A stretch of DNA of 64,000 nt, taken from Rotaria sp. Silwood1 (taxonomy: Eukaryota; Rotifera; Eurotatoria; Philodinida; Philodinidae). The notes under the pieces were generated by a model, which was not told the origin of the DNA, made no database searches, and worked only from the letters and a program-made list of their open reading frames with translations. Shown here piece after piece: positions 11,850-23,800 of the stretch. The stretch spans positions 62,001 to 126,000 of the forward strand of contig CAJNOP010000076.1 in NCBI GenBank assembly GCA_905250075.1, read 5' to 3'. The number at the start of each line of letters is the position of its first letter. Position 1 is the first letter of the stretch. A program made the position numbers and the translations under genes.

Positions 11850-14800
11850 TTAATTTGATGATATTGAATCATTTGTTTCATCTTTTATTGTTGTTAATGA
11901 ATCATTTTCACCAAAATCAATTGTTTGATTATTATTTGACATTGATAATGATGAACTATTTTCAGTTACATTTGTTATATCATCAGATTGATCATTATTA
12001 TTATTATTTTCAATTTGTGATGTTTTTTGTTCATCAATATTAACTATATCAGATGAATTCGATAATATTATTTCATTTTTTTCGTTCGTATCTGACTCCT
12101 GCTAAATACAAAACAAAAAAAATCAAAATAAATATTCAGTAGTGTTCAACATTATTTAAAACAAAAAAAAACCATTCGTTTTAATTACAGGGCAAAAACT
12201 TGCATGTATATTACAAAGAGAACGATTTATAGATTATTATAATTAAATAAAAAGAAAAAAACTCTCTTTTTTATCAAAATTATTTTTAGTTTCAATTAGA
12301 GTTCATTGAGGACAAACTTTTCCGAAACGCACTTCAATATCCTCAATCAAATTTCCTAATCGGAATCGGATAGACGCCCTAAGGATGCGAGTACATTTTC
12401 CGGTTTTATTGTATTCAATGACTAGCAGATTCTATACACATTTCTCTGACGACTAGTGCCTGGCGGATTCAATATCGACATGTTCTCTGCGATTTTCAAT
12501 ATGGCGCAAAATACATTAAAATTGTCTGAAATTTGCCATGATATTGAAGGAAGATACTTTTTTTTTTTTTTTTATTTGCAAGAACATGTCAAATTGGAGT
12601 ACGTGTCAAAGATCATTTTTTTCATTTAGATAACACAAGTATCGTGTTGAATATTTCAACAAAAATCTTTGTAAAAATAGAAATTTATTTATAGAAGTAT
12701 TTGTATATATTAATATTTAATTAAAAGAAAAGATTTAGTCATGTTCAACATCCTTTTTAGAATACTTGACTACAAAAAAGAACTTCTTTTTTTCAATTCT
12801 AGTACTCTCAATCATAAAAAAGAACATTGCATAGTCAAACAGTGGAAAAGATTGTGTTTTATCCTTGTTTTTGAGGATTTTACAAAAAACTTAACAAAAA
12901 ATTCTCTGGAAATCTTTTAATAAAAAAAAAAATATTATGATTAACATGTATTCCAAGACCAAAGTCATATATCTTCGAACGTCCTTCAAATGTTTTTCCT
13001 ATATTCTTTGTAACGTAAAAAAACCATTGAGTTTTTGAAGTTCAAAAATTATGAAATGGACTTTACAAAGATTGATAAGGTCTTAAATTGAAAAGAAAAA
13101 ATTACATTCTACAGCTTAACAGACTCTAATTTTTTTATTTTCAAGTTAATCTACGAGAAAAAAAAATGTTCTTTTTTTTTAAGACTACCCCATTCTTTAA
13201 GGTCATTGTATATCTTAAGTAAAAAATAAAAAAAAAACATAAACAACAGCTCAATAACATCTGAATGAAATCTTAATAATTTGAGGATCGTTTTTTTTTG
13301 TTTAATTTCTAATTAATTCTACCTTATTTTCATCTTCAATATTATCATTTAATAAATATTGAGCATTAATATTATCATTATTTTCTCTTATAAGTGTAAC
13401 AAATAAACATTGATTATTTTCATCATGATTTTCAATATGAATTGTAATAGATTCTGTTATTGGTATATATTGTATAATATCATCAATAGCTTTTTTTTGA
13501 TAAATATCATCAATACCATATAATTGACATTTATGTGCTAATGGTAATTGTTTTAAAATTTCATCATCTAATAATATAAATAAATGATTATGTATTATAT
13601 TTGTTAAAATATTTCCATAATCAATACAACGAATATTATATTTATTATCAATAATATTAAGAATTTGACCACGATAGTATTTATTATTATGATTTAAAAC
13701 AATACATAAATCATTTATTAACCAATTATCTTTATTTTGTTTATCATATATTTGTAAATATTCTTCTATTTCACATACATGTAAATTATCATCAGGTAAT
13801 ATATGTATATAAAAAAAATTTTCATCAATAGCTGATATATTAGCTGATAAAATTTTTTTTTCTTCTTCTTCAAAATTATTATTATCAAGTTTAATATCAA
13901 TAATAGAATTATTATTATCTATAATAGAAAATTCAATAATATCATTTAATTTATTTTCTATTATTGAATATAATTTTTTTGTCCATAAATTAACATCAAT
14001 ATTATTTAATAAATAACCATGTGCTTGTGGTTCAATATTTTCTAATTCATTAGAATATGAATATAAATGATTTAATTGTATATTATCATCAAGATTACCA
14101 TAATCAATAAAATAAACTGTATAAAAATTTGTTGATGTAGAATATGATTCAATTCTAGCACGATAATAATGATCATCTTGTGTAAATTGTGCTATAACAT
14201 GATCACCTATTTCATAGGATGAATTACGTTTATTTTCATTTATTATTTTATCAATTAATTGATCAATTTTTTCAATAATTAATTCAGATTCAGGTAATAA
14301 TTGTATATATACATATGGTTTATTTGGTTCGACATATGTTAATAAACCTTGACGATATTCTGATAAAGTTTCTAAAAAAAAAAATGTTCAGTTAAATGAT
14401 TTATATATCTTAAGTTTAAGATTCATATTTTATTTAGATTTATTCTTCTGAAAGGACGAAAATCTAAGTTTAGAAGCAATAGATATTAGAGCCTATTGAA
14501 TCTAAGAATTTCTAATTGAGGTTTTTTTTCTGTAGAAAAAACGAAATTGAATTTTAATCGGTTAAAAACTATCGATATGATATGTACTGTACTAGCGATA
14601 GTGCGGATCATGAGGATCCATTGAATCTATTTCTAAATTATCGAAATATGGTTTTTCAATTAGAAAAATTGAAATTCTTCGATTAAGATTTAATATAGAA
14701 GTAAGAACTTGTTCTTTTATTCTGAGAATAAAATCAAATTTTTTTATATTTGATTCTTGTATTAAGAATTTTGTTTGAATGTATACTAAAATTCTGTTCG

Positions 14801-17800
14801 AATAAAAATTATATACAAATATTAGTTTTTATTTGAAATCATTTTGAGTTTTGTATCTCTTTGTGATTTAGCCTTCGAGATTCTTTCAAAGGAATTTAAT
14901 CTCATTTCATCGATAACTTTTTTCTTTACTTTTTGAATATAATCAACAAGTTAAGGCGTTAATAATAGAGAACATCAAAAATCACTACTTGCTTATTAAA
15001 ATTTCACCTGTAAATATTACTAATTGTTAATACTCTTCCATTTTCCTATAATACTAGTAGACAGGAAGGAATGTGAGTTTCCTCTTTAATCACACTCACA
15101 CAGTAATATCTATATCCGTAGGCAAGAACTTTCCAAAAGAGATACACACTAGTAGGAAAACAAATTTTTGTTTCGAAAAAAGGACTTTTTTAACCGTATT
15201 TCTCATCTTCAGGTACTTCTATTGAGACTACTAAAGAATCCTTGTCGATCCAACGATTAATCATTAACCTTTAAGAGCCGAAGTAACTTCCGCTTATAAA
15301 AATGAGAATCTAATTAGAAAAAACAGAGATTATGGACCCTCAGTATACTTGTACTATAGTTAAAAATAATTACCTTCTTCTTATTCTAAACCTACGCAAC
15401 CTCCTTTGGCAGGAATATTCATCCCTGTAAAAATTCGAAAAAATAGGAATTTCGATCTGAAACTTTGCCTTTAGATAGTTTTGATAATACTTAATATGCT
15501 TCGAAATTCTCACTTAGAACGGATGCTTTCTTGCTGAGATATTCAATATCCAAAAATCAGCTAAATTTTGCTAAAAACTTCAATATTCTGTATCTCGCGA
15601 AAGAAACAACAGTTGTTCCTGAAAATTTTGAAACTTTCTAAACACTACTAGGGCTATGTATGAGCCAAGTTTCATGTTAGAAATACATTGTTTTAATTCT
15701 TCTATGAGGCTGAATGTCGCACCGAAGGAATTTTTTTATTAATCACGGCACAATCTGTCAGTAGAACGGTTAAAAGATTCTAGAACGCTGACATTAAATA
15801 GCTTGATGATAGGCTTAAGAGTGTAACATAAAATAAACTACACTGTATGTCGTATTTCCGAATAGATACAACTTTAGGGACGAAAGGTGTTATTGAAAAA
15901 AGTCATCAGTCCTAAAAGATGTTTTGCTACGCCTGATAGCCACCTGAATACTACATTTTGCTCTAGGTATGGCTTCGAAAGTCATATCAATCCAGAAAAA
16001 TATTGGTTTTTGTCTATGACATTTTTATAAGACTTTGATTACAATTATTTAAATGTCCCTTGGAAGGGACATTCGGCTCTTAAGGGTTAAAATATGGTCT
16101 CAACAGAAGAAAACAATTTGTTGATGAAATTGAATGATATTAGTATGATTATATTCAAAATAATTTAATTTTCTACATACCTTCTATCATTGGTTCATTG
16201 TTCTCAGGTTGTGAAACTATTGAGGTTTCATTTTGTGATAAAATATCATCATTAGTTTGTTTATCATCTACTAATATTTGTTGTTCTTGTTCTTTAGATT
16301 CTATTGTTGTTGTTGTTGTTGATATACTTGATTGATCATGAGTTTCAATAATATTTTCAATTGAATTTATATCATATCCAAATTTTTCATTAATACATTC
16401 ATTATCAATATAAAGAATAACATTAAATAAAGAATTTTTTTCATTAATTATTGAAATTTCAATATTTTCTGAATCTGATTTATCTTCAATATATTGAAAT
16501 GCATTATCTATTTCATTTGATTTAATACCATATAATTGACATCGTTTACTTTGATATGGATATGAACTTAATTGTTCACTACAAGATTTTAATGATGTTT
16601 TTGAACATATATTTGTATTACCATAATCAATATAACAAACATTAATATTATCATTATTAGATTCATTTGATTGTATAATAGCACGATATGGTTCATTTTC
16701 AAATGTAGCAATAACTATTGTATTTGGTAATAATTGGTTAACTTCATCAATTGTTAATGTTGGAGTATTTGATATTTCCTTATTAATAAGATCAGCTATT
16801 TTATCTACTGTTTCTTTATCATCTTGAATAAAAAATTCATGTTGATTAGATTCAATATGAACAATAAAACAATGAAGACGTTTTAATGTATTTTCAGATT
16901 TTAATCTATAAAAAAAAAAATTTTATTAGAATAAATTTTTTGTTTTTTTTGCTTTACTTAATTGCATTTGTTTGAAGTAAAATTTGAAGAAAATCATCAG
17001 ATTCAAGAATAAATTTATTATCTGAAGTTTTTAATTTTATTTTTCCTTGAAATTCTTTACCAGCACATTGATTTATTATTATTTCTATATTTACATTATT
17101 AAGAACTATAAAAATAAAAATTTATTTAAAAATAAAAAAAAAGAAAAATCTTTGTTTATTTATTATTACTTTGAATATTTTCAAATTTACATTGATAAGC
17201 ATAAGGAGATGCTAAACAATGTTTTTTTTCTAATTGTCGTATTGTTTTTGAATTAACTTCAGTTGTATCACCAAAATCAATAAAACGAACTTTTATTTTA
17301 TTAATATCAGTTAAAACGACAACAGCTAAAAAAATAAAATAAAATCTTAAGAAAAAAGTTCACTAACTATCGGCAAAAAATTGAACAATCCTAGGGATAT
17401 TAACTCTTCCTCCTGATGCATTTATAAAAAAAAGTATAACTACTTTACTTTTCTCTACGTTTGTTGATTCATTCGAATTCAAAAACGTCTTCAAAAATGC
17501 ACAAATTTTATGTTTACGGAAAATTTCAGCAGCGATCTGATCAATCATCACTTCATATTTAAAAAAATATATAAATTATTTTTACCTCTATACCAACAAT
17601 TATCAACACTTTTCGCTAAACATGCTTGACCAATTTTTAATGAACTTAAATTTACTTCTGGTGCTTGTGAATATTCATTTTGTAAAGTTTCACTTAATAT
17701 TGATAGTTCATCACCTTTAGATAATATTTGTATAAAAAAATCATTTACTGTTTCAATATGACTAATCACATATTTAAATATATCTTTTGGTATTTCATTT

Positions 17801-20800
17801 TCAATAAAATGATCACCAGCTTCAAAATTAATATTTGTTGTTCGTATAGTTGAGAAATTATTAAATGTTTTTGTTGTATTATTATTATTCAAACTTAATT
17901 GTAATCCAGTATTATCACGATCTCGAAAATTATTACGATCACTACCACCACGATTATTAGTAAAACCACCTTGAATAAAAAGAAAATAAAACTTATTAGT
18001 ATAATCTTGAATTTCTAATACAATATATATTGTAATGAGTGTGAAACAAAAGTACTATTATTCTAATCTTACAATAAATTTTGATCCCACGGATAAGTTT
18101 GTCATGGTCGGGATATTAATAAAATATGGCCTAAGCGCCGTTTTATTTAGGATTAATACTAATGTCCATTTCAGAGTTAAATGGCTGTAGGCATTTTTTG
18201 AATAACTTTTGATAGGAACAAGATAGAGATCTGTGGTTTTCACCGTTGGATAGAGCAGATGAAGATGCATCGAATTATATATAGAAAGATTTTTCTAGCT
18301 ACTTTCGTATAGGTTTTACATAAAACTTCAAGAGAAACAGCATGCTTCTCAGGATCACAATAGTCATTTATTGATTTTCAGGAGTGCGCTAGAATCGCCA
18401 AAGGAAGGGCTACACAAATATATCACGACGCTGTTCCTAAATACTACCACTATGATATCCAAACCATAGGAGCACAATTTACCACCTCATTTTTTTCAAC
18501 AAAATTATCGAAAAATGTAAATTTTTGCTGTATTTTGATAGAAAAGCCACTTTTTTAAAGTAGGAGAAAAAAGCAAGTTTTTGAAAACGTTTGACTAAAC
18601 CGTTAGGAAGGTAGTTAGAAAAATCTTTCGATATATAATTCGATGCGTCTTCATCTGCTCTTTCCAACGGTGAAAATCGGAGATCTCTATCTTGCTCCTA
18701 TTAAAAGTTATTCAAAAAATGCTCACGGCTATTTAATTCTGAAATGAATATTAGTTGAAAGAACTTGACAGTTTGAGCCAAAAAGCTCAAAAAAAATAAA
18801 TGTTAGATGATGTTAAATATTTATAAATTTTACCTCCGCGTTGACCACCACGTTGACCTCGTCGTCCAAATTCTCCATGATCTCGATTATCTGTTTGATC
18901 ACGACGATTTTGAAAACTACCACGAGTATTATTATTGAAATTTTGTGATCGTTGCATATTATTTTCATAATGATCATCATTTTGATTTCGATTAAAATTA
19001 TTTCGATCATGAAAATTTCCACCACGACCTTTTATTTCAAAAACAAAAAGAATTATTATTAAATAATGCAAAAAAACAAAATAAACAGTTACTACCTCGA
19101 TCATGAAAACCTCCACCACGTTCTATAAATTATTAAATTGAAAATAAATAAAATAATTTTGAAAAAATTACTTACTAGAGAACGCACCTGAAGAAGATGC
19201 ATTATAATCATTATTAGTGCCATCGTTACTTCGATTCATATGACGATCATTAAAACCACCCTGACCTTTTCAAATCAAACAAAAAAAAGAAAACATTAAT
19301 TAAATCATACTATGCCTAAAAGTTTATCTTCTAGTGTTATTTCGTTTCTTAAGATATATACAGACAACTATGGAAACATTCCAAGATTGAAATTCGAAAA
19401 TTATTGAATTTATTAAGAAAGTCTGAAGATCTTAAGGTTGTTAAATAATTGATTCTACTCTATGTAATTTTATCAAAACTAAGTTTAAACTATTTTCTTG
19501 TGGCTTACTTCTGTTTTTATTAATTAATTGAAAATGACCGTAACCAAGAATATACGTGTATATATAAACCTTAGTAAACTAGGTCTATCATAAAATGAAT
19601 TCGTCCTTATGGCATATTCTTTTTAGAAGATCGAATGTGCTTTTTAAGGAAATTTTCGCTATAGGACCTACACATGCTCACTAATACCAAAATTTGGACA
19701 TTTTACCCACATAAATACTTCAACTAGACTAGTTTACATGGTAAACTTCAGAATTTTCGATACTAAATCTCTCCAAGATATCGGTCCTTTACCATAGATA
19801 ATACCTGAAGTATGTATGTTCTCTATATGTACAAATTTTCGGATTGAAATTGGAAAACTTCGAGTTCACAAAAAAAAACCTTATGAAACACTCGATAGTT
19901 TAGTCAAATTTCAATAGAAATTCAAATCATTTTAGAGTTTTTATTCGAACCTAATGTAATCCGCTAAAGAAGTTTTCTCATTAGTTCCAACTGAAAAAAC
20001 TAAACTGACACCTATAAATACTTTCTCATTAGACAATTATCAAAATTTCATCTGAAATAAAAACTTGCTTCTCAAAGACAAAGGACTTCATCAAATAAAA
20101 AAAAACCAATCATATGTTTCTAAATTATTTTAATTAATTACCTCCTCGATCAGAAGATTCATTACCACGATTAAAACCACCTCGTCGAAAACTATTTTCA
20201 TTTGTTCTATCATCATATTTTTGAAAATGATTTCCTCTCATTAATTTTTCATTACGATCTTCATGAGAAAATCCACTAGCTATAAATTTCAAAAACAAAA
20301 AAATTTTTTTTTTTTTTCTATCAAATTTTGAACTTTATATTTACCACCATCAATTGAACGTTTTTGTTCAAATGATGTTTGTTGATTAACATAAGGTATT
20401 GATGATAAACGATTTTGATTATTTGCCATAGATATTTTATCATCATCAGTTCGTTGATTATTAGATGAATTTGATAATTGTCGTGTAAATGTTTGTTGAT
20501 TTGTAATATTAAAATTTGGTTTCATATTTTGTTCTTTATTCCATAGAGAATTTGATGGTATTGAATCTATTGTTTGTGAATATTGTTGATTATTACGATT
20601 ATTTATATTTGTAAAACGTGGTATTTGTTCATTAGATGAAGATATAACTGATGTTGTTAAATTTCCTGTTCCAAATCGACCAGGTTGTGTACGTGGAATA
20701 TTTGTAGATGTTGGTAAAATATCATTTGTTCTATGAGTCATTTGAAAACGTCCAGTTAAATCTTGATCATGATGATGTTTATTTGAATTATTATATATTT

Positions 20801-23800
20801 GTGATCTAAATATATTAATCTATTGATAATAGGAAAAAACTTTTGTTTTTTTTTTTTTTTTTTACGCAATATAATTCGTATGTGATTGATTAAAATTAGG
20901 ACGATTATTTGAAATTGATGTTGGACTCTAAATTAGATTTTAAATATAATGAATAATACAAAAAAAAATTCTATATCAATTATTATTTAGAAATTTGATA
21001 GGTTTTATTTTTTTTTATTAGAAAGAGTAAAGTTTTTACTATAATTGAAAATAAAATTAATATAGGATTTTTGTTTTTGTACGATCTATTTAAAATAAAT
21101 TTACTTACTAATATATTTTTATCCGAAGAAAAAAGTATTTTATTAACAGATTGATTATCAGATAAAATAACTTCAACAGGATAACATTCATTAATTATTG
21201 AACCTATTGATGTAATATGAACATGTTTATTTAATATTAAATTTTTTAAAGTACGAGTTAAATTTGCTGAATTTTGCTTTAAATAAAACATAAAAAAAAA
21301 AAAGAAAAATATGAAATTTGAAAATAAATTGTTTTTTTTTTATTTCTACTTACCGATTCATCATAACCACGTAAACGAAATGGTTGAGCAAAGTTTGGTA
21401 TTGAAACAGAACTTTTATCAATTTGTAATAATTCTGATGTATCAACAAGAATTTCATCACCACGATCAATAAGTTTAACTGATACTCGTGTTTCACTCTC
21501 ACGATGTCTAATTACATAAAAAAAAACAAAACAACGAAGGTTTTATAAAATATTCTTTTTTTGTGCTTTTTAAAATTTTACTTTATTGTAACACGATGAT
21601 ATCTATCACCATGTTGTACAACACATGGAACACCTTTAACAAGAACATTTACACTCAATGATTGATCATTAACAGAATTATTATTATAAATATCTTCTAA
21701 ATGTTTTGATAGATTTTCTAATTCATGTTCACGTAATTGAAAAACACCATAAAATTCAGCAGCACTATGAACTTGTGTTATTAGATAAATTCCATCGTCT
21801 AAAATTTATCTAAGAATATAATAAATCAAATTAAATAATCAAACGTACGAGGTGGTAAAATGGAAGGAGGCCGTAATGAATTTGTAATTGTCCTGAAATA
21901 ATATTAATATGAAATTAAAGTTATGTAAGTTGATTTAAATTGATCTCATGAAGAAAGTTCTCTTTCAATAGATTTTGAGACTATGTGAATTATGTAGATT
22001 CTATTAAATTATCAATATATTGAAACAGTGTTTTATCTAGAGGGGGGGCGCTGCCCCCCTTTCCCCCGAGACTCGCGATCATTGCGCGACGAACTTATAT
22101 GGCTTGCCCTCGCGAAAAAAATTTTTCGCTCCCCCCCGAAATTTCAAATCGCCCCTCCGGAGAAAAGAACTGAGATCTTTAGGTTGTTATTGTAAGGATA
22201 TCATATTTTACACAAACACTTTTTTTTACTCAATACTACGATTTACATCAGAAAAAAAATTTTCAACTTGAAACTTTGTACAGAAATAGAACTGAAAAAA
22301 AGAAAAATTTTTAGATAGTTTCGTGATTCTTATCATAAGAAGTGACTAACATGAAAGTGTGTCGTCTACATTACTGATAAGAGCACGTTGGAGAGGTTGC
22401 CGAGAATTTGACCGAATCTCAAAAATTTTCTATTCGATGGATTCTAATCGTTTTGATAAATATGCTAAATACTAAATACAAATAAATCGAGTAAAACAAT
22501 CTTATATATTGCGGACGATTAAAAAATTTCATTAAAAGTATTAAAATATGATTCGCTTACATCTAGATTCAAAATGTTGAACTCGACAAGCTCTAACATC
22601 GATAGATTTGATGTTCTTATTTCAGGATAGAAGTAAATTAGAAGATTTGAAATTTTCATAATCAGTTGTTTTCAATAAATCTGTTGTTATGCAAGATTTT
22701 AAGTTGAAATTTTTCTCATCAGTTCTATGTGATAACAAATCCCCTCCATCTTTTTATTAGTTTGCTCATTTAATTAATATTAATAATCAAAGAGCTTGAT
22801 GAAAATAATTAATAATCATATTCAGTTTTTTTTTCCTCAAAACATTATAAAATGTAGTCTTATTGATTAATATCTAATATTTCAAAAAAAACTCAATTTC
22901 AACTTACGATGTACTAGGAGGTTGTTGAATATTAGTATTTTGTAATCCAGTATTTAACATACGAATCTGTGATTGTTGTGACATATTATTTGGATTATTA
23001 TAAAATTCATTTTGTTGTGTAGATCTTTGTTGTTGTCTTATAGGAGTTATTCCTGATGCCATAAGTTGTGCTCGTACATATGATTGATTTAATGGTTGAT
23101 TTGAATTAAAGTTCGGACGTGGATGATTATTCATTGTTGTACGAGAAACTAATTTATTATCAACAAGAAATGTACCGAGATCTCCTATTTCTATAATAGA
23201 AAAAAAAAAAGAAACACAAAAATAATTTTTCTTTCTATTCTTATTTCATTTAACAATTATATTCTATTTAAAAATAACATTAACGATGAAAATAATATTA
23301 TTTTCATTAATATGAATGACTTAATATAAAGAATTTAATAAAAAATAAAAGAAAAAAAGGAGAAGCAAACAAATTTATTTTATATTATTGAAAAAATTTT
23401 TACCCAGCACTTCAAATAGACACATATTGGGTTATATATAAACCAACCAATGCAAAATTTCCAAGCTAAACAACAGATAGCGCTACACATCAAGAGATGA
23501 TATTATTAATGAAAAATCTGTTAGTTTTACTTTTAAACTTCAATAAGTTAATTAAAATAGAATGAAACAAAAAAAAGAAATTTCATATATGTTAAAATCG
23601 AAAAATTTAATATTATGATTTTCTTAAAATGAGTAAAATTAGACTTATTATTGTTGCTTGAAAGGTTACTAATTATGAGAAAAATATTTATATACGACTT
23701 AAAACTCATATCAATTAATTATATGAAATGTTCGATCGTTGCTTTTCAATATCTGAAAAGCTTTTTCAATAAAGATTCATTATGCAATGTAATATGTAAA

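Noticed and set aside
17363-17551. 62-codon minus frame as an alternative Tudor exon
   Set aside because: The flanking exons join in phase without it (WYR-A-VVV across G|CT) and it contains no Tudor motif.
22188-22195. TATTGTAA as the right-hand target duplication of the 22026 element
   Set aside because: It matches the left flank at 7 of 8 bases, but the sequence just inside it does not resemble the terminal repeat.
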